A stretch of 33,546 nt of DNA, from positions 42,831 to 76,376 of the forward strand of contig PBDS01000024.1 of the NCBI GenBank assembly GCA_002718155.1, given 5' to 3'. Of this stretch, positions 1 through 9,417 are shown in pieces. This DNA comes from Pseudomonadota bacterium (lineage in GTDB: Bacteria > Pseudomonadota > Gammaproteobacteria > Arenicellales > UBA868). Within the stretch, counting starts at the first letter, position 1, and each line of letters begins with the position of its first letter. The notes under the pieces are model-generated. The model saw nothing but the letters and a program-made list of their open reading frames with translations, ran no database searches and was not told the DNA's origin. Made by a program: the position numbers and the translations under genes.

Positions 1-596
1 GAGGTCGGCGTAACAGCCGCCTCGGTTCCACCGGCAATCATCACGTCACAGTCCCCGAACTGGATCAGTCGCGCCGCCATGCCGATACAGTGTGTGCCGG
101 TCGTACAGGCCGTTACGATCGAAAGATTGGGGCCCCGGGCACCGGTCATGATCGATAGATTCCCCGAGACCATGTTAATGATGCTGCTCGGAATATAGAA
201 CGGTGAGACGCGCTTGTGGCCTTTCTCGGCATAGGTCAGAGTTGTCGCCTCAATCGTCTCGAGGCCACCAATTCCAGCGCCCACCAGGACCCCCACTCGA
301 TCCGGGTCCACTGCCTCGATGTCCACGCCAGCGGCCTCAAAGGATTCAAGACCCGCTACAACTCCCAGCTGCACAAACCGATCCATTTTTCGCAGGTCCT
401 TTGATGAAAGATAGACCAAAGGATCAAATCCGGTTACTTCCCCTGCGATCGATGAAGGCAATTGTGTGGCGTCAAATCGAGTGACTGACGATATGCCTGA
501 CTCACCACGAACCAGGGCTTCCCAGGTCTGTGGAGCGTTGAGCCCAACGGGTGAAACACAGCCGACGCCGGTTACGGCGACTCGCCTCTTGCTCAC
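1..596 (-). CDS. fabF: 3-oxoacyl-ACP synthase II (KASII), N-terminal part; gene runs off the left edge
   Basis: Reverse-strand translation from a GTG at 596: (M)SKRRVAVTGVGCVSPVGLNAPQTWEAL... and ...LIQFGDCDVMIAGGTEAAVTP at the window edge; typical KAS II N-terminal half; located just downstream of acpP. Confidence 0.93.
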   Translation of the reverse strand, partial: MSKRRVAVTGVGCVSPVGLNAPQTWEALVRGESGISSVTRFDATQLPSSIAGEVTGFDPLVYLSSKDLRKMDRFVQLGVVAGLESFEAAGVDIEAVDPDRVGVLVGAGIGGLETIEATTLTYAEKGHKRVSPFYIPSSIINMVSGNLSIMTGARGPNLSIVTACTTGTHCIGMAARLIQFGDCDVMIAGGTEAAVTPT

Positions 597-665
597 TATC
601 GTTTTAGAAAGAGAACTGCCGTTTGAAATCAGTACGGCAGCTTTGGGCAGATTGGTAGGTAGCGG

Positions 666-905
666 TCACCCGCTTGAATTAGCCTGGATAAATTCGATCG
701 CCTGCTTAACGGTGGTGATTTTCTCAGCCTCGTCATCGGGGATTTCGGCGTCGAACTCTTCTTCCAGGGCCATGACCAGTTCCACGGTGTCCAGCGAATC
801 GGCACCGAGGTCATCGACAAAGGAGGCGTCCGGCGTAACCTGATCATCAGCTACACCCAACTGCTCTATTACAATTTTCTTGACGCGCTCTTCTATGGTG
901 CTCAT
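666..905 (-). CDS. acpP: Acyl carrier protein
   Basis: 79 aa; [18 protein letters not shown]...[21 protein letters not shown] with the DSL phosphopantetheine site. Confidence 0.98.
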   Translation of the reverse strand: MSTIEERVKKIVIEQLGVADDQVTPDASFVDDLGADSLDTVELVMALEEEFDAEIPDDEAEKITTVKQAIEFIQANSSG

Positions 906-1138
906 TAGCAGTTAAACCTCCAGGAAATATTAATATCGACCGCAGTATCTGAACATGCGTCGGGGCCTAGGGCAACGAAAAGCATGTATCTCACGTGCGC
1001 GAATTAAACAATATTCCCTCCATGAAGTCCATGTGAATTCCAACTCAGATGACCCTTATCAAGATAGGTCGTGGTTCGAGGCATGCTGTCGAGGGTTTTC
1101 ATAACCTGGATTAGAACATCACTTTAGCTGATTGTTTT

Positions 1139-1876
1139 TCAAGAACTCATGTACATACCGCCATTAACATGGAAAACCTGCCCGGTAATGTACGATGCCG
1201 AATCAGACACTAGAAAAGCGACCGCTGCCGCCACGTCGGCTACCGAACCGAAACGCCCTAACGGGACCGTCTCCAGCATGGCGTTGCGCATATCGTCAGA
1301 AAGCTCCGCTGTCATATCTGTTTCGATGAAACCCGGGGCAACTGCGTTGACCGTGACGTTGCGGCTCGCCACCTCGCGAGCAAGAGCCTTGGTGAAACCA
1401 ATCATGCCCGCCTTGGCGGCCGTGTAGTTACTCTGGCCAGCGTTCCCGATACTGCCGACAACTGAACTAATGTTCACAATCCGGCCATATCTGGCTTTAG
1501 TCATTCCCCGCAAAACGGCTTTACTCACTCGATAAACCGATTTGAGATTGGTGTCCAGAATCTCGTCCCAATCCTGCTCCTTCATTCGAAGCAGAAGGTT
1601 GTCCCGGGTGATTCCCGCATTGTTCACAAGTACGGTGACTGGTCCATATGTCTCTTCGGCCTCTTTTACCAAACGGACCACAGCCTCACTGTCAGTCACG
1701 TTCAGAACAGCGCCGCGCCCGGCAATCTCGGCCTCAGCAAGATAGTTACTGACATTGTCGGCACCGGCGGGTGTCGTTGCCGAGCCAATGACTGTACATC
1801 CGTTCCGCCCAAGCTCCAGGCAGATTGCTCGCCCTATTCCCCTTGTGCCCCCGGTAACCAGGCAGACTTTACTCAT
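1139..1876 (-). CDS. fabG: 3-oxoacyl-ACP reductase (SDR family)
   Basis: TGGTRGIGRAI cofactor motif, NNAGITRDNLLLRMK, SxxYxxxK (SNYTAAKAG), C-terminal HVNGGMYM. Confidence 0.97.
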   Translation of the reverse strand: MSKVCLVTGGTRGIGRAICLELGRNGCTVIGSATTPAGADNVSNYLAEAEIAGRGAVLNVTDSEAVVRLVKEAEETYGPVTVLVNNAGITRDNLLLRMKEQDWDEILDTNLKSVYRVSKAVLRGMTKARYGRIVNISSVVGSIGNAGQSNYTAAKAGMIGFTKALAREVASRNVTVNAVAPGFIETDMTAELSDDMRNAMLETVPLGRFGSVADVAAAVAFLVSDSASYITGQVFHVNGGMYMSS

Positions 1877-1988
1877 CGATCCCTCCGACTTAGATCGTGC
1901 CCACAGTTTTTGATCTTGAGCAATGTGGATCTTTTCAGGTTACCGATAAAGATCGCACTCCCCAACCCCGTTGTGCATTGGATGGGGC

Positions 1989-3005
1989 TCAAGCTGTATC
2001 CTTCTGTGTCACCGGTTCATCCAGGTCCTTTCGGATGTTCTCCACCAGACCATTTTTTGCCGCAGAGTGAGCGACTTCAATAGCACGGGCAAAACCAACC
2101 GGATCTGTACCTCCGTGGCTTTTTACAACGGTGCCCCTCAGTCCAAGGAGAACTGCGCCATCATATTGTCTGTGATCGATCCGTCTGCGAATCGAATCAA
2201 GCACAGAACGCGACAGCACAGCGACACAGCGAGACCAAAACCCTCGCCTGAATTCTTCCTGCACGGTTCTAGTCAGCATCTGCGCGAGCCCTTCGCTGGT
2301 TTTCAAAGCCACATTGCCGGCAAACCCGTCACAGACGATGATATCGACATGGCCATTGAATATATCGTCACCTTCTACATACCCGACGAAATTCAACGAA
2401 CTATCCTGAAACAACTCGGCTGCGGCCTTAACCGTGTTATTGCCTTTGATTTCCTCGCTACCGACGTTCAGCAGGGCCACCGTCGGTTCTCGTATCCCTT
2501 CGAGGCTGCGTACCAAACTCGAGCCCATCATTCCGAATTGGAGCAGGTGCTGGGGAGTACTCTCGACGTTTGCCCCCAGGTCCAATACGTGCACGTGCCC
2601 ATCTGCTCTTGGCAATGCGCTGACAATCGCTGGCCTGTCTATCCCTGATAGTGTTTTGAGCACAAAACGAGCCGTCGCCATCAGTGCACCAGTATTCCCG
2701 GAACTGACGCACGCATCAGCTGCGCCCTCTGCTACCTGATTGATCGAGACCCTGAGGGAGGAATCTTTTTTGGCCCGCACCGCCATGGCTGCAGGCTCAT
2801 TCATTTCCACCACTTCGGAGGCGGCAACGAAACACAACCTATCAGCGTTCTGCAACTCCTCAAGGGCCGAGGCCATCGCAGCCTGCTCACCCACCGCAAT
2901 CACGAACAGATCTGGCATGCGGCCGAGCGCCTGACTGACCGCCGGGGCCGTGACCTGCAGCCCTCGATCGCCACTCATCATGTCAACTGCAACGGTGATG
3001 GTCAC
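1989..3005 (-). CDS. plsX: Phosphate acyltransferase PlsX
   Basis: MTITVAVDMMSGDRGLQVTAPAV..., SSGNTGALMA, GFAGNVALKTSEG, GGTDPVGFARAI; adjacent to rpmF. Confidence 0.96.
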   Translation of the reverse strand: MTITVAVDMMSGDRGLQVTAPAVSQALGRMPDLFVIAVGEQAAMASALEELQNADRLCFVAASEVVEMNEPAAMAVRAKKDSSLRVSINQVAEGAADACVSSGNTGALMATARFVLKTLSGIDRPAIVSALPRADGHVHVLDLGANVESTPQHLLQFGMMGSSLVRSLEGIREPTVALLNVGSEEIKGNNTVKAAAELFQDSSLNFVGYVEGDDIFNGHVDIIVCDGFAGNVALKTSEGLAQMLTRTVQEEFRRGFWSRCVAVLSRSVLDSIRRRIDHRQYDGAVLLGLRGTVVKSHGGTDPVGFARAIEVAHSAAKNGLVENIRKDLDEPVTQKDTA

Positions 3006-3075
3006 ATTGGCAACACGAAAAGGTCCGGGTCAGACCAACATTTGTGAAAAGCCGGGTCGGAGCCCGGTCTGTTTA

Positions 3076-3261
3076 CTACGATGATTGCGCCTGATCGCTG
3101 ATTACTTTGCGACCGCGATAATAGCCGTCTGCAGTGACGTGATGACGTCGATGGAGTTCACCAGAGACTGGATCACTGGAAAGCGTCGTACGACTGAGGC
3201 CATCGTGGGATCTGCGCATCCCGCGTTTTGATGGAGTCTTCCGATTTTGTTGAACAGCCAT
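3076..3261 (-). CDS. rpmF: 50S ribosomal protein L32
   Basis: [22 protein letters not shown]...[20 protein letters not shown]. Confidence 0.97.
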   Translation of the reverse strand: MAVQQNRKTPSKRGMRRSHDGLSRTTLSSDPVSGELHRRHHVTADGYYRGRKVISDQAQSS

Positions 3262-3357
3262 ACATCACCTCTTGCTCTAGAATGCGTCTGGTGACCACGA
3301 TCCCGAAGCGGGTTACGCGGGCCAGCTGGCGGACACCGGCCATGCTGTCAGCGCCCA

Positions 3358-3981
3358 TTGTATTCATCGGAGGATATAGTGTCAAAAACTGCTCTAAAAC
3401 AGTGTCTTGTGCTCGCATCGTCATCACCGTTCCGACGCCGGCTACTGCAACAACTCAACCTTCCTTTCCGTGTCATTCCGGCCGATATCGATGAGTCCCG
3501 GATGGGTCTCGAAGATCCCGAAACTCTGGTTACACGATTATCAGTAATGAAGGCTCGCAGCGTGGCCGAATCACAGCCCAACAGTCTTTTAATCGGCTCC
3601 GATCAAGTGGCCGTCCACGGCAGTCAGATCCTTGGCAAGCCGAAAGACCGGGACGAGGCCATTTCTCAGCTAAGCTCGGCTTCCGGCTCAACGGTTCGCT
3701 TGTATACGGGTGTCGCCCTGTTTAACTCGCGAACTCGTGCACTGCAGGTCAAAGTGGTGCCCTTTGCGGTCGAGTTCCGCAAACTGTCCAAAGAGGCGAT
3801 CGAGCGATACCTCGAGATTGAACGGCCCTACGATTGTTGCGGCAGCCTCAAAGCAGATGGCCTGGGTATTACCCTACTGGAGAACGTCACAGGTGACGAT
3901 CCCAGCGCTCTAATCGGCTTGCCGCTTATCACCCTGACTCGAATGCTGGAAACTGAAGGGATGTTAAGACGACCTGTCTGA
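3358..3981 (+). CDS. maf: Maf/YceF-family nucleotide pyrophosphatase
   Basis: LVLASSSPFRRRLLQQL, SLLIGSDQVAV, DCCGSLKADGLG, IGLPLITLTRML; divergent from rpmF-plsX. Exact start uncertain (ATG 3358 or a downstream GTG). Confidence 0.93.
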   Translation: MYSSEDIVSKTALKQCLVLASSSPFRRRLLQQLNLPFRVIPADIDESRMGLEDPETLVTRLSVMKARSVAESQPNSLLIGSDQVAVHGSQILGKPKDRDEAISQLSSASGSTVRLYTGVALFNSRTRALQVKVVPFAVEFRKLSKEAIERYLEIERPYDCCGSLKADGLGITLLENVTGDDPSALIGLPLITLTRMLETEGMLRRPV

Positions 3982-4016
3982 GGTCTCATTTTGTCTTCGC
4001 CGAAGAATTCTCGGGC

Positions 4017-4451
4017 CTACATCTCGACTCGCACTAAGGTGTAATTATCATCGCTGAAAAAAACCTGACTGCAAGATTCGCTTACCTCCACGGCCTTGAG
4101 TCGGGCCCCGTAACAAGGCCCCTCTATACACAATCCGTCGGTTGGATCATACAGGGCACCGTGGGTCGAGCAGATAAGGTGGCGCCTTTGTGAATCGAAA
4201 AAACGGCCAGCCGTCCAGTCCAGTTCAAGATCCATGTGGGCACAAATGTTGAGGAAAGCCGAAACACCCGCCCGGCACCGAATGACAAACGCAGGGTAGG
4301 ACCCGCGCGAACTCGAGACGACAAACCGCAATCCTCTTCCACCGACTACAAGGACCGAGCTCTTACACAGTAACTGGCAACAGTCTTCAGGATTGCCATC
4401 CGTTGCTGACTTTCCCCTCCCTTTCAGCCCACTTGAGAATGGTCGACTCAT
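4017..4451 (-). CDS. Rieske [2Fe-2S] domain protein
   Basis: C-A-H ... C-S-T-H-G cluster-binding motif (NICAHMDLELDWTAGRFFDSQRRHLICSTHGALYDPTDGLCIEGPC); overlaps rluC by 4 nt. Confidence 0.85.
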   Translation of the reverse strand: MSRPFSSGLKGRGKSATDGNPEDCCQLLCKSSVLVVGGRGLRFVVSSSRGSYPAFVIRCRAGVSAFLNICAHMDLELDWTAGRFFDSQRRHLICSTHGALYDPTDGLCIEGPCYGARLKAVEVSESCSQVFFSDDNYTLVRVEM

Positions 4452-5440
4452 CCGCGCTCAACCAGACTGAGTACCCGACTTAGATCTTCAGGATAAGGCG
4501 CGCGGACCACAAGCCTGCGACTATTTTCTGGATGCGGAAAGACCAGTCTCGATGCGTGCAGCAGCTGGCGACGGATACCGAGCCTCTTGACTTCTTTTCG
4601 AGAACCTTGATGCCCGTACATCTTGTCACCAACCACTGCATGGCCGACAGCTGCAGCATGTGCCCTTATCTGGTGCATTCGACCGGTACCAAGCTTGATT
4701 TCCATGAGAGTGTAATCGCCGAAGCGTTCAACTGGCTTGAAATAACTCAGTGCATTCTCCCCGGATTTGCAAACGATCGAGCGGCGCAGAGAACCTGCCG
4801 GACGACGTTTGCTCAGACCAAGATCGATCCGTCGGGTGCCACCCGACCAGTCGCCGGTCACCAGCGCATGGTATATCTTTTGTATACGTCGACGCCTCGC
4901 GTTCTCCCTGAAAAGGGTGTGCATATAACGCAGAGAAGCCGGAGTCTTTGCCAGTATCAAACAACCCGAGGTGTCCTTGTCCAGCCTGTGGGCCAGTTCC
5001 AAGAAATCACTTTCAGTACGTGTGTGTCGCAGAATCTCTATGACGCCGCCCCGAAGACCCGAACCGCCATGGACAGCAATTCCCGAGGGCTTGTCGAGGA
5101 TCAGTAAATCGGAATCCTCATAAAGCACGGGGATCTTCAATGACAATAGCGTCTCGGACAACTGGGGAGATCGACCTTTTACGAGCCGGATAGGAGGTAA
5201 CCGCACCCGATCACCGACCGCAAGCTTGAGGTCGGGTCCTACTCTCGAGCCATTTACCCGGACTTGCCCATCCCGAACGATCCGATAAACGTGGCTCTTA
5301 GGCACGCCCTTCAATATCCTGAAAAGATAGTTGTCAAGACGTCGGTTGGCCCCTCGTTCCGGGACGATTAACGTTTGTACGCCGGAGTGTTGTTGGTTTT
5401 GGCTGTCGTCGATGTTTTCTGCTCCGATTTGCTGTCGCAC
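4448..5440 (-). CDS. rluC: 23S rRNA pseudouridine synthase, RluC/RluD family
   Basis: S4-like N-terminus, HRLDKDTSGCLILAKT catalytic motif, GRMHQIRAHAAAVGHAVVGDKMYG; divergent from rne as is common in gammaproteobacteria. Confidence 0.93.
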   Translation of the reverse strand: MRQQIGAENIDDSQNQQHSGVQTLIVPERGANRRLDNYLFRILKGVPKSHVYRIVRDGQVRVNGSRVGPDLKLAVGDRVRLPPIRLVKGRSPQLSETLLSLKIPVLYEDSDLLILDKPSGIAVHGGSGLRGGVIEILRHTRTESDFLELAHRLDKDTSGCLILAKTPASLRYMHTLFRENARRRRIQKIYHALVTGDWSGGTRRIDLGLSKRRPAGSLRRSIVCKSGENALSYFKPVERFGDYTLMEIKLGTGRMHQIRAHAAAVGHAVVGDKMYGHQGSRKEVKRLGIRRQLLHASRLVFPHPENSRRLVVRAPYPEDLSRVLSLVERG

Positions 5441-5456
5441 GAAAAATTGTTATAAT
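5429..5456 (+). promoter_or_regulatory. Putative sigma70 promoter for rne
   Basis: TTGCTG (5429-5434), 16-nt spacer, TATAAT (5451-5456), in the rluC/rne divergent region; implies a ~520-nt rne 5' UTR. Confidence 0.6.
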
Positions 5457-5986
5457 TCACGGCGTTGCAAGCGGAAAATAACGTGCAAGCACCGGAAGTA
5501 GCAAGTCAATAAAAGACTCACGTTAGGCGCTTCAAACACTGTTGGTTCGAACGGTTTAACCCACTCGGAGTATAACCACAGTGTCTGGAGTTGGCTCTTG
5601 GCGATTGTTTATCGTGAAGGGCTCAGAGCACAGGATACCAGGTCAGGTGGCGACATAAATGTCTATGGCGCGACCGGACGAGAGCACAAGGTTTCGTAGT
5701 TGTATTGCGAACGGCTTTTGGATCAACGCATAGAATATGCACAACGTTGAAGACAACGGTCACACCAATCGGATTCAAGTTGGATCCGACCCCAGCGCAG
5801 CGGGCCAACTTGGCCTGCCGGCGTTCGCTCCTAGCTCCTGCCACACGCAACCGTTGAGTTCCGACTGACCAGTCAACACGGTTTTTCGCCTGTAACCTGA
5901 GTAAGTGAATTGAACCGTCGTGGGACGGTCGGACCTGTCACGCCAGTGCAGGCCAAAACCATCCCGTGACCTGATCAAGAGACCAG

Positions 5987-8050
5987 ATGATGAAAAGAAT
6001 GTTATTTAACGCAACCCATCCTGAGGAACTCAGGGTGGCGATTGTCGATGGCCAGAGACTTTTGGACCTTGACATTGAATCCGCAGCAAGAACTCAGCTA
6101 AAAGGCAACATTTACAAGGGAACTGTCACCCGCGTAGAGCCCAGTCTTGAAGCAGCCTTCGTGGATTACGGGGCAGAAAAACAGGGCTTCCTGCCCTTGA
6201 AAGAAATCTCCCGAGCCCACTTCCAGAACTATTCACCCGCCACACCAATGGCCCAGGTGAAGATCCAAGACGTCATCCGGGAAAAACAGACCTTCCTAGT
6301 GCAGGTGGAGAAAGATGAGCGTGGGACGAAGGGTGCAGCGCTCACCACCTTTATCAGCCTTGCAGGGCGCTATCTAGTACTAATGCCGAACAACCCAAAG
6401 GGCGGTGGCATATCGCGGCAAATCATTGGCGAAGAGCGCGCCGAACTAAGGGATGCTATGGGCAGACTGACTGCACCATCTGAGCACTCACTGATCGCCC
6501 GAACCGCGGGCATCGGAAAATCTCCAGAAGAACTGCAATGGGACCTCGATTTTCTGCTGCAGCTGTGGCAGGCGATCGACAGCGCATCTCATGAAAAGGA
6601 GGCACCGTTCCTCGTCTATCAGGAAAGCAATCTTATCGTACGGGCTATACGCGACTACCTTCGCGGCGACATTCAGGAAATCGTGATAGATGAACAAGGG
6701 ATCTTTGAACGGGCGACCAGGTTTATGGAACAGGTCATGCCTGACAACGTGGTGAGACTCAAGCATTACCAGGACACGATTCCGTTATTTTCACGCTTCC
6801 AGATCGAGCATCAGATTGAGAATGCCTATTCCCGGTCGGTCGACCTGGCATCAGGGGGTTCCCTGGTTATTGATCACACCGAGGCGCTTGTTACCGTTGA
6901 CGTCAATTCGGCCCGGGCAACGAAAGGGGCCGACATCGAGGAAACGGCCTTGCAGACCAATCTGGAAGCGGTTGACGAAATCGCTCGTCAGTTGCGCATA
7001 AGGGATATGGGTGGCCTGATCGTGCTTGATTTGATCGACATGTCATCGTCCCACAACAAAAAAACGATTGAAATGCGACTGCATGAGGCTGTTAGAAATG
7101 ACCGTGCCAGGATACAAGTGGGTCATATCTCAAGATTCGGGCTGCTCGAAATGTCCCGCCAGAGACTCAGGTCTTCAATCAGTGAATCCAACTACCAGTC
7201 CTGTACCCTGTGTAAAGGGACCGGGCAGATTCGAAACGTAACCTCTTCCGGGCTAAGCCTCCTTCGAATACTGGAAGAGGAAGCACTTAAAGAAAATACC
7301 GAAGCCATTATTGCAGAAGTTCCAATCGACACAGGGACCTTCCTCCTTAACGAAAAGAGATATGAAGTCAGCCAGATTGAAGCACGCCTCGGAACTCGGA
7401 TCGTCGTCCTGCCATCGCAGAATCTTCAAGGACCGCAGTTCAACATCCGCCGTATGCGTAGCGAAGAGATAGACCAGACGGGATACGTACTCAGTCACGA
7501 GCTGAAGGCATCGGATGAAGACCCCTCCCCTGCTGAGCCGTACCCCATGAGTCAGAAACCGGCTACACCGGCTGTCAGACTCGATCAGCTCGACGCGACA
7601 CCGCCCCCAGTGTCACCATCCACCGACGCTACGGCCGGAGAGCCCAGTCAGCCCGGGTTACTTGCCAGGCTCTGGAGCGCCTTGATTGGATCGAGCAGCA
7701 AGGATACAGACGAAAAGGTACAGAAGAGTAGTAACCCAAGGCCTCGGAGCACCTCCAACCGGCGACGCAGTAGCGGCCAAGGGCAGCGAAGCGGTGGTAG
7801 CCGTAGAACATCTCAGGGTCGGGGTGGTGGCGGTCAGGGGCGTTCCCGTTCGAACGATGGGAACACCAACCGTGACCGAAATCGTCAGTCTCGAGGGGGT
7901 AACTCGTCGGGCAGGGGCCGCAGACCGCGCGGTACTCGCCGCCAGGGTTCCCCAAACACTGGCCAAGAGACCAACAAACGCCCTGAAAGTGGCCCGGCAA
8001 CGGAAACCAAGCAAGAGGTCTCACAAGACAAGACCGGCACCGGAGGCTGA
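5987..8050 (+). CDS. rne: Ribonuclease E/G (compact RNase E)
   Basis: MKRMLFNATHPEELRVAIVDGQRLLDLDIES (S1 region EPSLEAAFVDYGAEKQGFLPLKE), VDVNSARAT, Zn-link CTLCKGTG, R/G-rich C-terminal tail. Confidence 0.96.
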   Translation: MMKRMLFNATHPEELRVAIVDGQRLLDLDIESAARTQLKGNIYKGTVTRVEPSLEAAFVDYGAEKQGFLPLKEISRAHFQNYSPATPMAQVKIQDVIREKQTFLVQVEKDERGTKGAALTTFISLAGRYLVLMPNNPKGGGISRQIIGEERAELRDAMGRLTAPSEHSLIARTAGIGKSPEELQWDLDFLLQLWQAIDSASHEKEAPFLVYQESNLIVRAIRDYLRGDIQEIVIDEQGIFERATRFMEQVMPDNVVRLKHYQDTIPLFSRFQIEHQIENAYSRSVDLASGGSLVIDHTEALVTVDVNSARATKGADIEETALQTNLEAVDEIARQLRIRDMGGLIVLDLIDMSSSHNKKTIEMRLHEAVRNDRARIQVGHISRFGLLEMSRQRLRSSISESNYQSCTLCKGTGQIRNVTSSGLSLLRILEEEALKENTEAIIAEVPIDTGTFLLNEKRYEVSQIEARLGTRIVVLPSQNLQGPQFNIRRMRSEEIDQTGYVLSHELKASDEDPSPAEPYPMSQKPATPAVRLDQLDATPPPVSPSTDATAGEPSQPGLLARLWSALIGSSSKDTDEKVQKSSNPRPRSTSNRRRSSGQGQRSGGSRRTSQGRGGGGQGRSRSNDGNTNRDRNRQSRGGNSSGRGRRPRGTRRQGSPNTGQETNKRPESGPATETKQEVSQDKTGTGG

Positions 8051-8110
8051 CACCGAATTTCTATTCATGTCGACTGATCCAGTCCGCAGCCCCCTGCAGG
8101 CCGCTCAGCC

Positions 8111-9415
8111 CTACCTGCTGAGCTCAAATACAGCCAGCGCCTCCATATGTGCCGTGTGGGGAAACATATCGACCGCGCGCAGTGAGCGAAGTCGATAGCC
8201 GCTCCTTGTGATCAATATCCTGCTGTCCCTGGCCAGTGTTGCCGGGTTGCAGGAAACATACACAATAAGTTGTGGAGTCAGTCGCGGAACGAGCCACGTC
8301 GCCACTTCGAATGCCCCGGAGCGTGGAGGATCAATCAGTAGCTTGTCGACCCTCCCGGGATCCCAGTCGCGCAGGGAGCTTGCGTAGAGGTCTCGTATTT
8401 CAAAATTCGCATTGCTGATGTCATTCAGCTTGGCATTCTTCATTCCGCGGTCTACCAAGGCCGGAACGTTTTCCACACCATGAACTTCAGCAACCCGTTT
8501 GGCCAGGGGCAGTGAAAAATTACCTACCCCACAGAAAAGGTCCAGGATACGATCTTGTCCACCTGGCTCCAGTTCCTCGACCGCAGCCTCTACCATCAAT
8601 TGGTTGACCCTGTGGTTCACTTGAGTGAAATCAGTCGGGGAGAATTGAATCTTTATTTTGCCGTTTTCCAAACCGTATTCCAGCATCGGGACTTCAGTTG
8701 GAGTCAGGCACCAGATTGAATCCGTACCACCGGGCTGAAGATAGCATTGGATACGATTGCTTTGACCGTAGTTGACTAAAACCTCCTGATCCCTAGTGCT
8801 AAAGGCCTTCAGGTGTCTCAAGACCAGAGCAATATCCCGATCCCCGGCTGCCACTTCAATCTGCGGCACTTTCTCTCGGATGCTTAATGAATTGATCAAT
8901 GAATTCAACGAGGGTAGCAGTCGCGCTATCCTGTGATCGAGTGTCATACAATTATCAAGATTAGTGATATAACTATTTCTTTTTTCACGAAATCCCACCA
9001 GAATGCCACCCTTTTTTGGCACCAGCCTCACGCCCAGGCGAGCCTTGCGCCTATAGCCCCAAGGCGGTCCCTTTATGGACGATTTGAGAGCACCAACATC
9101 CACGCCACCGATCTTGTTCATCTGTTGAACCAGCAGTTGCTCTTTGAAACGCAGTTGGGCGTTGGCTTCCAAATGCTGCAAGGAGCAGCCGCCACACTGC
9201 CCGAAGTACGGGCAGGCTGGAACGACACGATCGGGGCTCGGTACTAATACTTGCTCGACACGACCCAGTCCATACGCTTTGCGATTTCCGGTCTTGACGA
9301 ATGTTACCGTCTCTCCCGGAATGGCGGAGTCGATAAACCAAACCTTACCGTCTGGTTTTGTGACACCTCGCCCGTCGTGAGTCAAGGACTCGACATAGCC
9401 TTCGAACCGGTCCAA
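8111..9415 (-). CDS. rlmD: 23S rRNA (uracil-C5)-methyltransferase RlmD
   Basis: N-terminal TRAM-like region, Fe-S cysteines CPYFGQCGGCSLQHL, LDLFCGVGNFSLPLA, DPPRSGA, YVSCNPATLARD. Confidence 0.95.
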   Translation of the reverse strand: MDRFEGYVESLTHDGRGVTKPDGKVWFIDSAIPGETVTFVKTGNRKAYGLGRVEQVLVPSPDRVVPACPYFGQCGGCSLQHLEANAQLRFKEQLLVQQMNKIGGVDVGALKSSIKGPPWGYRRKARLGVRLVPKKGGILVGFREKRNSYITNLDNCMTLDHRIARLLPSLNSLINSLSIREKVPQIEVAAGDRDIALVLRHLKAFSTRDQEVLVNYGQSNRIQCYLQPGGTDSIWCLTPTEVPMLEYGLENGKIKIQFSPTDFTQVNHRVNQLMVEAAVEELEPGGQDRILDLFCGVGNFSLPLAKRVAEVHGVENVPALVDRGMKNAKLNDISNANFEIRDLYASSLRDWDPGRVDKLLIDPPRSGAFEVATWLVPRLTPQLIVYVSCNPATLARDSRILITRSGYRLRSLRAVDMFPHTAHMEALAVFELSR

Positions 9416-9417
9416 GT

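Noticed and set aside
1971-2648. 225-aa plus-strand ORF
   Set aside because: Antisense to plsX, which has clear family motifs; shadow ORF.
4532-5107. 191-aa plus-strand ORF
   Set aside because: Antisense to rluC; no motif.
5623-5978. Minus-strand ORFs (75 and 67 aa) in the rluC-rne gap
   Set aside because: No motif and mutually overlapping; the region is better explained as the rne leader.
8103-8123. GCTCAG-(9 nt)-CTGAGC hairpin in the rne/rlmD convergent gap
   Set aside because: Overlaps the rlmD stop codon and lacks a T-tract; too weak to call a terminator.
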